64,000 nt of DNA from CALZIK01 sp945787635 (GCA_947259725.1 CAMYNM010000001.1:744001-808000); one strand, 5' to 3'. Counted from the first letter of the stretch, positions 23,940 through 34,010 are shown. Translations and numbers: made by a program. Notes: generated by a model from the letters alone, not told the origin.

Positions 23940-25348
23940 TTCCCCGTGAGGTGGGCGATCGAGTTGGCGTAGAACTCCAGGAGCCGCCGCTCCTGGTCAC
24001 GGACCCGAAAGATGCCCGCGGTCTCGACCACTACGCGTCGAAGGGTGAGAGCGCGCAGGCCCACCTCGATGGCGTAGTCGCCGTCGCTTCGGGGAACGTA
24101 AACGTGAGCTCCGTGCCGCTCGAGCTCCGCCATCAGCTTGCTGACCTCGGACTTGACGTCGAGCTTGGTCCACTCCCGCTCCGGCTGGCGCAGCAAGACG
24201 GCCGCGACCAGCGAAACGGGCAACACCGGCACCACCTCGCCGACCCCATTCATGAGATCGCGAGCGATCTGGCCGACCCGCTCGAATCGCGCCGCGCGCT
24301 CCAACTTGCCGAGATCGAGATCGTGTTCCCTTAGGTACGCGCGCATCGAGACCGGCGTTCCGAAGCTGACGCAAGCGTAGCCGAACCGAAACCAGCGCCC
24401 TCGCAGCCAAAGTCGAAAATTCTTCGCCCAGAATCCGATCGTCGTGGCCACCGCCGCGAGCCCCTTCTTGCGAGGAGAGCCCGGGTCGAGGTCGGCCAGG
24501 AGAGTCCGATCTTCCAAAACCCGGTCGTAGTTGAGCCCCACGGGCACGAACACGATGTCGCGAGAGGACTCGGCGTCAAACGACCTCAGCATGTAGTCGA
24601 AAAGACCCAGCTTGGGATTCCCGAGCCGTCCATCGCGCGACAGACCTCCCTCGGGATAGACCGCCTGGGTCACCCCTTCCCGAGTCGCCATGTCCACATA
24701 GCGGGCCAGCACCCGCCGGTAGAGATCGTTGCGTGACTCCCGCCGCACGAAGTAGGCGCCCATCGAGCGAAGCAGCGACTCCAGCGGGAAAATCCGTGCC
24801 CACTCGCCCACCGCGTACGACAGCGCGGTCCGCTCGGCGACGAGATAGGACACCAGCACGTAGTCCATGTTGCTGCGGTGGTTCATGACGAAGACGATGG
24901 TCGAGTCGGGCTTGACCTCGGCCAGCGCGTCCTCGTCCGAGTAGCCCAGGCGCACCCGGAACAGGGCCCGCGCCAGCCGCCGCGATAGCCAGTAGCCGAA
25001 CCGGAAGTACATGTAGGCGTTGAAGGACGGCACGATCTCGCGCGCATACGTCTCGGCCTTCTTCATGACCAGCTCGCGCGGCATGTCGTGGACCCGACCG
25101 AACTCCTCGGCCGCGGCGAGGACCTGGGGATCGAACATCAACCGGTCGATCAGGACCCGCCTCTTGGTCAACTTGAAAGGCTGCACGTGGATTTGCAGCC
25201 GGGTGTTGACCTCGTCGAGGACGCGATTGACCCGCCGCCGGAGAAACCACCGAACGCCGGGCACGAAGAGACGCTCCAGCATCAGCCAGGCCGTCGCCAG
25301 AATCAAGCCGGCGACGAGCCAACCCGGCAGGGTGACTGGCTCGAACAC
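23936..25348 (-). CDS. Glycerol-3-phosphate acyltransferase-like (PlsB-type) protein
   Basis: A 470-residue membrane acyltransferase. An N-terminal hydrophobic segment (about 8-25) is followed by an LPLAT domain. VMNHRSNMD (155-162) is the HX4D catalytic motif (His157, Asp162), and AVYPEGGLSRDGRL holds the glycerol-phosphate-binding EG motif. The length and the C-terminal half are closer to PlsB/GPAT than to PlsC. It probably transfers an acyl group to glycerol 3-phosphate in phospholipid synthesis. The GTG start at 25348 lies six bases after TAACAT, so a leaderless message is likely. It diverges from the PPK2 gene. Confidence 0.88.
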   Translation of the reverse strand: MFEPVTLPGWLVAGLILATAWLMLERLFVPGVRWFLRRRVNRVLDEVNTRLQIHVQPFKLTKRRVLIDRLMFDPQVLAAAEEFGRVHDMPRELVMKKAETYAREIVPSFNAYMYFRFGYWLSRRLARALFRVRLGYSDEDALAEVKPDSTIVFVMNHRSNMDYVLVSYLVAERTALSYAVGEWARIFPLESLLRSMGAYFVRRESRNDLYRRVLARYVDMATREGVTQAVYPEGGLSRDGRLGNPKLGLFDYMLRSFDAESSRDIVFVPVGLNYDRVLEDRTLLADLDPGSPRKKGLAAVATTIGFWAKNFRLWLRGRWFRFGYACVSFGTPVSMRAYLREHDLDLGKLERAARFERVGQIARDLMNGVGEVVPVLPVSLVAAVLLRQPEREWTKLDVKSEVSKLMAELERHGAHVYVPRSDGDYAIEVGLRALTLRRVVVETAGIFRVRDQERRLLEFYANSIAHLTGN

Positions 25349-25354
25349 GCGTGG

Positions 25355-25360
25355 ATGTTA
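25355..25360 (-). promoter_or_regulatory. -10-like TAACAT, leaderless GTG start of the acyltransferase gene
   Basis: TAACAT on the minus strand, then exactly six bases, then GTG at 25348. No Shine-Dalgarno. Confidence 0.5.
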
Positions 25361-25459
25361 TCCGCTTCCCGACGTCGCGTCCCCGAAGTAGATGCCCCGC
25401 GCCCTGTGCGGTATGTTCCCGATCACGCCGAGACCGTGTTCTCGATGAAGGAGACCAGC

Positions 25460-26263
25460 ATGCCCGACACCCACCGAATCGTCCCGGACCGACCGGTGAG
25501 CCTCGCCAGCCTTCCGACTCGGGCCGAGGGCTTTCACGCTGACCGTAGGAAGGCAGAACGGGAGTTCAAGACGCTTCGTCGTAAGCTGGTCGACTCTCAG
25601 TTTCGACTCTACGCCGAAGGCAAGCAGAAGCTGCTGGTGGTCCTTCAGGCGATGGACGCCGGTGGCAAGGACTCGACGATTCGCAGGGTCTTTGAAGGCC
25701 TCAACCAGCAAGGTGTACGAGTCGAATCGTTCAAGGCCCCGAGCCAGCGCGAGCTCGCGCGTGACTACCTGTGGCGCATCCATCGCGCGGTTCCCGCCAA
25801 GGGCATGATTCGCGTCTTCAACCGCTCGCACTACGAGGACGTCCTGATCGTTCGGGTCGACTCGCTGGTACCCGAAGACGTCTGGAGCCGGCGCTACGAG
25901 CAGATCAATCAGTTCGAGAAGCTCCTGGCGGACACCGGCACAACGATTCGGAAGTTCTTTCTGCACATCTCGAAGGAGGAGCAGAAAGAGCGGATGGAAA
26001 AGCGGCTGGCGGACCCCTCCCGCCACTGGAAGTTCTCCCGCGACGATCTCGACAAGCGCAAGCAGTGGGACGACTACATGGCCGCCTACGAGGATGCCTT
26101 GAGCCGATGCAGCACCGAGCACGCCCCGTGGTACGCAATCCCGTCCGACCAGAAGTGGTACCGAAACCTCGCCATCGCCCGGGTGTTGACCGCAACACTG
26201 GATGAAATGGACCCGCAGTTCCCACCCCCTGAGGACGGGCTCGATCGGATCCGCGTGGTCTAG
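25460..26263 (+). CDS. ppk2: Polyphosphate kinase 2 family protein
   Basis: A 267-residue PPK2-type phosphotransferase that uses polyphosphate to phosphorylate nucleotides. AMDAGGKDST (64-73) is the Walker A loop, FNRSHYEDVLIVRV the Walker B region, and RRYEQINQFEKLL plus WKFSRDDLDKRKQWDDY the conserved lid and C-terminal part. A single domain of this length fits class I or III (NDP or AMP/ADP phosphorylating), which I cannot separate by eye. AAGGAG stands seven bases before the ATG at 25460, so I prefer it over the ATG at 25445 that overlaps the Shine-Dalgarno. TATGTT at 25412-25417 is a plausible -10. Confidence 0.92.
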   Translation: MPDTHRIVPDRPVSLASLPTRAEGFHADRRKAEREFKTLRRKLVDSQFRLYAEGKQKLLVVLQAMDAGGKDSTIRRVFEGLNQQGVRVESFKAPSQRELARDYLWRIHRAVPAKGMIRVFNRSHYEDVLIVRVDSLVPEDVWSRRYEQINQFEKLLADTGTTIRKFFLHISKEEQKERMEKRLADPSRHWKFSRDDLDKRKQWDDYMAAYEDALSRCSTEHAPWYAIPSDQKWYRNLAIARVLTATLDEMDPQFPPPEDGLDRIRVV

Positions 26264-26370
26264 GCCGATGCCGAGCGGTAGGATCTCAGCCCGCCGTGCC
26301 ATGGCATCCGATTTGCTTTGAACACATTGTGCGGCCGCTCGACGTGCCGCACAACTCAGGAGAACCAAAA

Positions 26371-27216
26371 ATGAAGCTCACCTCCCTGCGCAAGCTCCTT
26401 TTCTTCGGCCTCACGGCGGCCGCGCTGCTGCTCGCCACGAGCGTCGAGAACGCCAGTGCCGACAAGAAGAAGAAAAAGAAAAGTTCGACTCCGCCTCCGG
26501 AATCGACCGCACCGGCCGAATCCGCGCCCGCGACCGGTCTCTCGGCTCCTCCAACCGCAGTCCGCGAGGCCGAGCGCCATCTGCTCGCCTACGACGTCGC
26601 GGCGGCGCAGCGCAGTCTCGACGGCGCGCCGGCGAACGACGTCTGGACGGCAACCGCCCGCGGGCGGGTCCTCGAAATGAACGGCCAATACCAGGCCGCA
26701 GCCGGCGAGCTTCGCAAGGCCGCCGACCTCGACACGCGCAATCCGGCGCCGGTGCTGTTCCTCGGCGACGCGTACGCGTACGACAGCAAGCGGAGCCAGG
26801 CCGATGACGCGTATGCGCAGGCCGAAGCGCGCGCGCGGAGCCTGGTGCAGGCCAAGTCGGACGATCCCGACGCGCTCTATTTTCTAGGCGTGGCTCAGCA
26901 GCGGCAAAAGCGCTTCTCCGAGGCTGCTGCGACGCTCGAGAAGGCCCGTTCGCTCCGTCCGAGCGACGCCACCGTCCTTTACCAGCTGGGAGTCACCCAC
27001 TTCTACCAGGACAAGTTCCAGGCAGCGTTCGACCTGCTCTCGCAAGCGCTCGACAAGAACTCCGGGATAGCCTATGCCTACTACTACCGCGGGCTTGCCG
27101 CCGGAAAGCTCAGCCGCAAGGACCTGCTGTTCAACGATCTCGACCGGTTCGTGAAGCTGGCGCCCGACGCTCCCGAAGCGGCCACCGCGAAGCAGATCCT
27201 GGCTTCGTTCAGCTAG
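26371..27216 (+). CDS. Secreted TPR-repeat protein
   Basis: A 281-residue protein with a Sec signal peptide (about 1-30, cut near ASADKK), a strikingly basic stretch of lysines, a Pro/Ala linker, and about five TPR units to the end (for example EAAATLEKARSLRPSDATVLYQLGV and AAFDLLSQALDKNSGIAYAYYYRGL). AGGAG lies nine bases before the ATG. Its stop is seven bases from the end of the converging TamB-Omp85 gene. No enzymatic motif; probably a periplasmic scaffold or chaperone. Confidence 0.82.
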   Translation: MKLTSLRKLLFFGLTAAALLLATSVENASADKKKKKKSSTPPPESTAPAESAPATGLSAPPTAVREAERHLLAYDVAAAQRSLDGAPANDVWTATARGRVLEMNGQYQAAAGELRKAADLDTRNPAPVLFLGDAYAYDSKRSQADDAYAQAEARARSLVQAKSDDPDALYFLGVAQQRQKRFSEAAATLEKARSLRPSDATVLYQLGVTHFYQDKFQAAFDLLSQALDKNSGIAYAYYYRGLAAGKLSRKDLLFNDLDRFVKLAPDAPEAATAKQILASFS

Positions 27217-27223
27217 CCCTGAC

Positions 27224-30200
27224 CTAGAAGGTGGTTCCGAGACCGAAGTAGATCTTGAATTCGGGATCGACCCCGATTCGCTGCTTCAGAGCGTGAGCGA
27301 TGTCCAGGCGAAGGAGGCCCACCGGGGTCACGGCGCGTAGCCCCAGGCCGGACGACGTGAACAGATCCGAACCCAGGTCTCCAACCTCCTGCCAGACGTT
27401 CCCGGCGTCGGCGAAAAAGACCAGCGAGTAGTCATTGAAGAGGCGCCAGCGGAGCTCCTGGCTGATCACCAGGAGCGCCGAGCCGCCGGTCGCCTCGACC
27501 TGGGCGCCAAAGAGCTCCAGCTCTCCCAGGGAGTCGCTCCCGTAGCCTCGAACCGAGAACTCACCACCGGCGAAAAACCGCACGTCCCGAATCAGCACCT
27601 GACCGAAGGCTTCGGCGAGACCCAGCCGGAAAGACTGCGACCAGGACAGGCGCGAACCGAAGAGCCTGCCGGCGGGCCGGTAGAGGTTGAGCTGCGAGAA
27701 CATTCTGGCGTACCGCAGATCTCCACCCAGAAACTCCTGGGAGCCCGACAGATCGACGCTGGCGAAGGCGCCCGTCTCGGTGAGCGCCTCCGGCGAGCGA
27801 CTGTCGAAAACATATTGCAGGCCGAGCTGGGGATTTCTCACTCGCAGGTCGAAGAAGGGCAGCTTGCGCTCGGTGTCCGTATATCGACCGTAGATCCGGT
27901 AGGTCGTCCGCTGGGAGGCCGGGTGCGAGTACTGCAAGGTGCTCTCGAGCACCGACACCGGCACTTCGACCGTGCCGAAGATGACGTCGGTGCTGGTCTC
28001 GCTGAACTGCCGCGCCGCGGCGAACAGCTCGAGGGCGCCGGGACCGCTGAAGGCGCGCGGCACCCGCGCCAGGAACCGCAGACTATCCTCGTCGTTCGAG
28101 GTCAGTGCGCGCATTCCGAGCGTCCAGCCGCGGCCCAGGAAGTTGTCGTCGGTGGCGTCGAAAACCGCTCCAGCGCCGTCTTCGGAGTCCCAACGGAGGC
28201 CGTAGGTCAGCCGATATCGAGCCCGTTCTTCGAGATCGAAGGTCACCAGCTGAACGCCGGGCTGGGACTCCACCGTCTCGGCTCCGACCCCCCTGAAGAG
28301 CCCGGTGCGCCAGAGCGCGCTGCGGGCTCGCGAAAGATCGTCCCTGGTCAGCGGCTCCCCGGTCTTGAGCTCTGCCACCTTCTTGGCAAAGCGCGGGCGG
28401 GTCGAACGGAGCCCCCTGAACTCGACCTCACCGAGTCGTGACAACGTACCCGGCTCGACCAGAAGGCGTACCCGGGTCAGATACGGGTCGCCCGTCGCGG
28501 CCGGCTCGAGAACTGTGCGTACCCTGGCGTCGAGATAGCCCTTCGACGCGAGTTCGCGCTCGACGGCGATCGCGGAGCGCGACAGCTGGCTTCGCCGCAG
28601 CGGGTCGCCCGCGGCGATCGTGACTTTCCTCTCGAGGTCAGCGCGCGACACTTCCGGTATCCGCTCAGCATCCACGCCCTCGACCTCGACCAAGGCGACC
28701 GTGCGCCGTGGACCGGGCTCGAGCTCGACGGTCAGCACACGCTCACCGAGCGACTGGTATCGGCTCACGATGCGAGCTTCGGGGTAGCCGAGTCCGTCGA
28801 GCGCAGCGACCAACCGGCGATCCGCCGATGGCAGCCCAACCGCGAGCTCGACACGCTGCACGGCGTTGGCGAACACGGCGTTCAGGCGCTCGACGTCGTC
28901 CGCCCCGATCCCCAGGAAGATCGGGGACTCGGAAGACATCTTGATGCCGCCCTCGGTGCTGACGATCACCCTCCGATCGCTGGCCGGCCGTTCCGCGTCG
29001 AGCGGCTCGACCCGGACCTCGACCTTCGGCTCCAAAAAGCCGCGGCTGCGTAGCGCTCGGACCGTCTCGAGCTTCATCTCCTCGATCGACTCGGCTTCGA
29101 AAAAGTCGGGCCGGTAGAGACTTTGGATCAACCGCCGCAGGGGCTTGGCGATCTTTTCCCCCTCGAACGCGACTTCGACGAACGGACCCGGCTGGATCTC
29201 CACCACAAGCCGAACCCTCCGGTCGCGCCGCTCCTCGGCCACCGTTCGCACCGTCACTCGAGCGTCGGGATAGCCCTTGCGCATCAGGTAGTCGACCAGC
29301 TCCACCTCGGCCACGAACCTCTGACGAGCGTCGAAGGGGTCGCCCTTTTCGATCGCCAGGGCCCGCTTGAGGCCACGGCGCGAAACCTTCCTCGGGGGAT
29401 CAGTCTCGATTTTCGAGATCCGCGGCAGGTCCTCGGCATCGGCGCGCTTCGAGCCGCCGAACTCCTGGCGCTGCAGCAACGCGCCGCCGTACGATGAACC
29501 GTCATCGGTGAACCCTTGAGCGACCAGCCGCGGAAGCTGGCGCAGCTCGTGCGCCTCGAGCAGGTAGGTGCGGGCGCCGGCGTTGGTCAGGTCGACCGAG
29601 GCAGCCAGAGCGAAATAGGAGGAGAGGTCGCGGCTCACCGTGAGCCGCGCGCCCGGATCGGTCTCGCCGAAGATGAGCAACGGTCGCAACGAGAGTTGCA
29701 CGCCCACCGACTCGCCGACCCGTCCGGCGAACTGCTCGCCGTAGTAGCGGGCCAGATCGGCGGTGACCTCCTCTCGCATCGGCGCGGCGCTTTCTCCTCT
29801 CGCCGGCCGCGCCGCGCCGGCGCGAAACGGATCGTCGCCGGCGAGCCGCCCGATGGTCGGATCCTCGAGCGAGGTGGTGGCCTCGAAGTCGAGGCGCGGC
29901 TCGATCCCTTCCTCGCCCGGATACTCGATCACCGCCTTGTCGAGCCGGACGGTCTGACCGTAGGCGTAGAGGAGGCCGCCGGGGTCGACCTCGAGGCTGC
30001 CTTCGATGACCGGTCGCGCCAGCGTTCCGGTGACGCCCAGGGGCTCCCAACGCACCAGGAGGTCGCCGAGGTTGTTCTTGACCCGCACGCCCTCGCGGGT
30101 GCGAACCGCGAGATCCAGGGCGATCAAGTCCAGAGGATCGTCCTCGGTCGTTGTCAGGTCGATCGGAGCGAGGAGCTGACTCAAGAGATCCAGATCGAGC

Positions 30201-33200
30201 TGAACGCTCCGGGTCAGAGCGCCCCGATCGACATCGACGGTCCCCGAGATCGTCGAAGCGCCATCACTTCCCACCAGATAGCGCAGGTTGGCTCCGAGGT
30301 TGGCCAGCAAACCGTAGTCGAGCCGAAACACGGCATCAGATACCTGAATCGCGAGGTCGGTCGTGCCCTCGTCGGAAAGCGCCCCGCTGGCCGTCAGAGC
30401 CCCGTCATTGAGCTGAAAGCTGCCCCGATCCAGCAAAACACGGCCGGCCGAGATCGAGATGTCGAGGCTCGGTTTTTCGAATCTCGCGAGATACGGGCTT
30501 CGATACAGAATCGAGGCGTCCGGCCCCTCGACGTTGATCCGCCCGCCGAAGGCCGCAGGAGTCCCATTGACGTCGAGATCGAGAGTCAGACTGCCCTCGG
30601 CCCGACCTCCCACCAGGAACGGATTCAGCAGGCCGGCATCGATGTCGCCCTTGCCTAGAACCTCAAAAAGCGCGATCAGATCGGCCGGCGAATCGCCGAG
30701 CGCCCAGTCGCGCGCAATTTCGGCTCGGGCCTCGAAGCGAAAGCGCTCGGCCGCGGTTCGAAGCTCGAAGGGAACCACCGTCGCGACACCGTCCTGAACG
30801 AGAAGATCGAGACCCGGCTCGACGACTGTCTCGCGACCTCGAACCAGGATGCGACCGTCGAAGAGATGGACGTCTGCGCGAAGAGCGGCCGGCTGGTCGA
30901 GCGGCACCGTCAAGGAGCCGCGGCTCGCGAGGCGCAGCACATCGGGGTCTTCGCCGCCGGCCAGGCGCTTCACGAGTGGCGCCCAGTCGTTGGCCGGAAG
31001 ATCCCACTGCGCCAGCACCTCGGCGCCAGACCGGCCGTCCAGAGGCACCTCGACCCGCACAACTCCGTTGCCGCCCTCGGTGACAATCTCTCCGTCGGCG
31101 ATCACCAACCGGCCGTCGGTGAGCGAGAACGGCAGCGCCGCGCCCGTCGCGACCGGAAGACCGGTGGCGACCGTCACGCTTCCGCCGGCCTCGGCCAGCG
31201 GAGCCGCGATTCGCGCCCGCCCTTCGCTCTCGACTCTTGCGTCACCGGCGATGACGCGCGCGTTCTTCCACTCGACGAACCCTCCCTCCAGCCCGAGCTC
31301 CGCTTGCGGGTCGGCCAGAACGATCGTGGGATAGGCATCGAGCGTCCATTGCAGCCCGGGCGCCACGAGGCTCGCGGTCCCGACCAGCTCGGCCGGCGAG
31401 CCGGACGCCAGCGCTTCGACACGCACCTCTCCGGGCGAGACGATCTCGATCGGAAGCGATTCCAGCCAAGTGGAGTCGATTCTCGCCGAAACGTTGCCGG
31501 TACCGGCTCCGATCAAGCCCGCCACCGGATCGCCCGGGCTCCACTCGCGCATCAACGCCGCCTCGCCCTCTAGCTCGAGCTCGAAGCCGTCACCCGATAC
31601 CGACCACGGCGCGACTGCTGCCCGACCATCGTTCAACTGCACGCGAAGGCCGCCGCCGGCTGCAGCCGTTCGTCCATCGAGATCGACCACCAGCCCGGTG
31701 AGTTCCGCCAAGCCTTCCGAGCAGGCGAGGCAGGCCAAGTCGAACGTCAGGCGTCCCGTCGAAGCGCCCTCGAGCCGACCGACTCTCTCCTCCAACTCGG
31801 AGGGCAGGAACTCGCGCCAGTCGCCGCTCGGAACCTGCCAGGAGAGCACCGCTGGGCCCGAGGCCCGCTCGACCGGAAGCGCCGAGAGATCTCCCACCTG
31901 CGGCAGCGACTCGAGGGCGCCGAGCGGCAGCTCGAGCTGCGCCGTCAGAGGGACCTCCCCCGGAAGTGGCGCGCGCAGGCTCGCCGCGAGAACGCCACGG
32001 TTCAGCTCGAACGAGCTCTCGATACGCGGCAGCCGATCGTCGCCCGTCTGCCAGGCCAGATCGCCGTCCGCCGAGCGCACCGGGCGGCCGGGCAGAAGGC
32101 CGCCGGCGCCCGACAGCGCGCCTCCATCCGTCAACGCACCTTCGAAGCGCCACGAGACCCTCTCCTCGTCGCCGTCGAGCGACAGGTCCAACGACGAGAG
32201 CAGCTCTCCGGAGGTGGTCGCGATCTGGCGCGCCGCCACTTCGAGCGAACCCTCGGGCGAACCGAGGAGATCGCGCAGCCGACCGGAAAAGTCGACTCGC
32301 CCGGTCGCGGACGCGGTGTAGTGACCGATCTCGAGGCCCGATCCCTCGGCGTCGAGCGACCACGCGCCCGACCTCGGTCGCCCTTCGGCCGAAACCCGAA
32401 TGCGCCCAAGCTCATCGGGACGCAGCTCGGCGCGGGCCTTGACCCAGGGCGCGGCGATGCTGCCGCCGAAGTCTCCACTCGCCGATAGAGCGCCGAGCTT
32501 CGGCAAAGAGCGAATCGAGGCGGGCGCAAGCAGCCTGGGCCAGAGCCCCGACACCGTGGCCAGCAGCCGTTCGACGCTCGGCTGCTCGGCCTTCAATGCA
32601 CCCGCATCGATGGTCCACGCCTCGACGACTCTGGCGTTCTCGGTGGAGAGACGAGCGGTCACCGTGCGCGTCCCCGCTGCGCGGGGCAGTAGCCTGAGCT
32701 CGGCGGCGAGCTCGCCCGCGATCGCCTCCGAGCCCTCCTCCGGCACGGCGAAGCGAGGTCGCGCGTCGAGCTCCAGGATCGGCTCACCCCCTCGTTTCGC
32801 AATTGCCGCCATCTCGCCGGCGACTCGCCGCGTTCCGCCGTCCGCGGCCAACTCTAGATCGAGGTCGAGGTCGACCTCGGTATTGTCGAGCTCGAGCGCC
32901 TCAGCCAACTCCCCCGGAAGAAAACCCGCCACCAGCACTCCCGCCTGCTCCGGAGCCTCGAGCCGCGCCGCACCGCTCCAGGTGGCGAGATCGATTTCCC
33001 CCTCGAGGCGCACGACTCCCGTGGGCTCGCCTCGAACCCAGACGCCGGCGTCGGTCTCGATCCGGAAGCGTCCCGCCGAGCTCTGCCACTCACGTCCGAC
33101 GTGGCCGCTCGCGTCGAGCGACAGCGAATCTCCGCTCACCCTCAGTCGCTCGATCTCGGCATCTCCGGCGAGGCTCGCCTCCGCTGCAGCCTCGACTCGT

Positions 33201-33847
33201 AGCTCGACCGGACCGCCCTCGGGTCGGCTCGCGCGGACCCGGCTCACGAGTTCGACGACCGACAGCTTCCGGCCGTCGAAGTGCCCATCGATTGCGAGGT
33301 CTTCGAGGCGCCAACTCTCCAGCGTGTCGCGCAGACCGGCCGGCGCCGAGCCCTCGATCCTGCCTTCGGTGACCTCCAGGTTGTCGATTCGGACTGGCAC
33401 GGAAGTCAAGGGCTCGTCCTCCGGAGCGGAATCCGGTGCCGAGGGCAACTCGGCGTCCAGGCTCAGCCACGGCCGGTGCAGCTCGACCGAATAGAGGCGA
33501 GTGCGACCGCGCAGCAACGAGACCGGAGCGAAACGAACACGCACGCTCTCGAAGCGGGCAAAGGGATCGGCCGTCCCCGCCCGCAGCTCCAGATTGCGGA
33601 CCTCGAGCCGGCCCGCAATGATGCCGAGGTCGAAGCCCTCCGCGGCCAGGGAGACCCCAAACCTCTCTCTCAGGCTCTCCGACACGCCCTCGAGAGCAGA
33701 CTGCTGGACTCGCGGACTGCGGAGCGCCAGCGTCAGGCCGACGATCGCCAGAGCGACCAGAGCCGCCACGCAAACGAGGCCCAGAGCCAGGCGCCTGGGC
33801 CACTGTCCTGGCCACTTGGGCTTCGGGCTTGCCTTCGAGTCCGTCAT
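27224..33847 (-). CDS. TamB-Omp85 (TamA/BamA-like) fusion protein
   Basis: A single uninterrupted 2207-codon gene. Residues about 20-45 form an inner-membrane helix. The next 1250 or so residues are AsmA/TamB-like repetitive beta-sheet. About 1250-1450 matches the TamB C-terminal domain (LLYAYGQTVRLDKAVIEYPG; LTVSRDLSSYFALAASVDL). From about 1480 the same chain continues into several POTRA domains, and about 1880-2207 is an Omp85 barrel with VRGYGSDSLG near residue 2099 and a terminal Phe (FGLGTTF). In E. coli these are two proteins, TamB and TamA. Here one chain would span both membranes and carry lipids or assemble outer-membrane proteins. The start follows TAGCAT by six bases. No frameshift or internal stop is seen. 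Confidence 0.92.
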   Translation of the reverse strand: MTDSKASPKPKWPGQWPRRLALGLVCVAALVALAIVGLTLALRSPRVQQSALEGVSESLRERFGVSLAAEGFDLGIIAGRLEVRNLELRAGTADPFARFESVRVRFAPVSLLRGRTRLYSVELHRPWLSLDAELPSAPDSAPEDEPLTSVPVRIDNLEVTEGRIEGSAPAGLRDTLESWRLEDLAIDGHFDGRKLSVVELVSRVRASRPEGGPVELRVEAAAEASLAGDAEIERLRVSGDSLSLDASGHVGREWQSSAGRFRIETDAGVWVRGEPTGVVRLEGEIDLATWSGAARLEAPEQAGVLVAGFLPGELAEALELDNTEVDLDLDLELAADGGTRRVAGEMAAIAKRGGEPILELDARPRFAVPEEGSEAIAGELAAELRLLPRAAGTRTVTARLSTENARVVEAWTIDAGALKAEQPSVERLLATVSGLWPRLLAPASIRSLPKLGALSASGDFGGSIAAPWVKARAELRPDELGRIRVSAEGRPRSGAWSLDAEGSGLEIGHYTASATGRVDFSGRLRDLLGSPEGSLEVAARQIATTSGELLSSLDLSLDGDEERVSWRFEGALTDGGALSGAGGLLPGRPVRSADGDLAWQTGDDRLPRIESSFELNRGVLAASLRAPLPGEVPLTAQLELPLGALESLPQVGDLSALPVERASGPAVLSWQVPSGDWREFLPSELEERVGRLEGASTGRLTFDLACLACSEGLAELTGLVVDLDGRTAAAGGGLRVQLNDGRAAVAPWSVSGDGFELELEGEAALMREWSPGDPVAGLIGAGTGNVSARIDSTWLESLPIEIVSPGEVRVEALASGSPAELVGTASLVAPGLQWTLDAYPTIVLADPQAELGLEGGFVEWKNARVIAGDARVESEGRARIAAPLAEAGGSVTVATGLPVATGAALPFSLTDGRLVIADGEIVTEGGNGVVRVEVPLDGRSGAEVLAQWDLPANDWAPLVKRLAGGEDPDVLRLASRGSLTVPLDQPAALRADVHLFDGRILVRGRETVVEPGLDLLVQDGVATVVPFELRTAAERFRFEARAEIARDWALGDSPADLIALFEVLGKGDIDAGLLNPFLVGGRAEGSLTLDLDVNGTPAAFGGRINVEGPDASILYRSPYLARFEKPSLDISISAGRVLLDRGSFQLNDGALTASGALSDEGTTDLAIQVSDAVFRLDYGLLANLGANLRYLVGSDGASTISGTVDVDRGALTRSVQLDLDLLSQLLAPIDLTTTEDDPLDLIALDLAVRTREGVRVKNNLGDLLVRWEPLGVTGTLARPVIEGSLEVDPGGLLYAYGQTVRLDKAVIEYPGEEGIEPRLDFEATTSLEDPTIGRLAGDDPFRAGAARPARGESAAPMREEVTADLARYYGEQFAGRVGESVGVQLSLRPLLIFGETDPGARLTVSRDLSSYFALAASVDLTNAGARTYLLEAHELRQLPRLVAQGFTDDGSSYGGALLQRQEFGGSKRADAEDLPRISKIETDPPRKVSRRGLKRALAIEKGDPFDARQRFVAEVELVDYLMRKGYPDARVTVRTVAEERRDRRVRLVVEIQPGPFVEVAFEGEKIAKPLRRLIQSLYRPDFFEAESIEEMKLETVRALRSRGFLEPKVEVRVEPLDAERPASDRRVIVSTEGGIKMSSESPIFLGIGADDVERLNAVFANAVQRVELAVGLPSADRRLVAALDGLGYPEARIVSRYQSLGERVLTVELEPGPRRTVALVEVEGVDAERIPEVSRADLERKVTIAAGDPLRRSQLSRSAIAVERELASKGYLDARVRTVLEPAATGDPYLTRVRLLVEPGTLSRLGEVEFRGLRSTRPRFAKKVAELKTGEPLTRDDLSRARSALWRTGLFRGVGAETVESQPGVQLVTFDLEERARYRLTYGLRWDSEDGAGAVFDATDDNFLGRGWTLGMRALTSNDEDSLRFLARVPRAFSGPGALELFAAARQFSETSTDVIFGTVEVPVSVLESTLQYSHPASQRTTYRIYGRYTDTERKLPFFDLRVRNPQLGLQYVFDSRSPEALTETGAFASVDLSGSQEFLGGDLRYARMFSQLNLYRPAGRLFGSRLSWSQSFRLGLAEAFGQVLIRDVRFFAGGEFSVRGYGSDSLGELELFGAQVEATGGSALLVISQELRWRLFNDYSLVFFADAGNVWQEVGDLGSDLFTSSGLGLRAVTPVGLLRLDIAHALKQRIGVDPEFKIYFGLGTTF

Positions 33848-33853
33848 CAGCGC

Positions 33854-33859
33854 ATGCTA
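33854..33859 (-). promoter_or_regulatory. -10-like TAGCAT, leaderless start of the TamB-Omp85 gene
   Basis: TAGCAT, then six bases, then ATG at 33847. The hexamer touches the CTAG-bounded repeat at 33860-33941, so any -35 contacts would fall inside that repeat. Confidence 0.45.
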
Positions 33860-33941
33860 CTAGTGTCCCGTGCGGCAAGTTCGTTTACATTTGAGCGGCG
33901 CGCTCTCGGAGCAACAACCAACGTACCGCACGGAACACTAG
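33860..33941. repeat. CTAG-bounded inverted repeat (82 bp)
   Basis: Arms 33860-33875 (CTAGTGTCCCGTGCGG) and 33926-33941 are inverted complements with one mismatch in 16. It lies between two divergent genes. The left end, CTAGTGTCCCGTGCGGCAAG, is shared with the repeat at 54380 apart from transitions, so it is a dispersed family, perhaps a REP- or MITE-like element. Confidence 0.7.
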
Positions 33942-33998
33942 CTCTTCGGGGGTTCGGATTCCACCCATTCGGGGGGCTGCACCAGGAGCCCGCTTTGC

Positions 33999-34004
33999 TA
34001 TGGT
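33999..34004 (+). promoter_or_regulatory. Extended -10 (TGC-TATGGT) of the MacA-like gene
   Basis: TTTGCTATGGT forms an extended -10 whose hexamer ends six bases before the ATG at 34011. A leaderless message is predicted. Confidence 0.5.
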
Positions 34005-34010
34005 GCTCGC

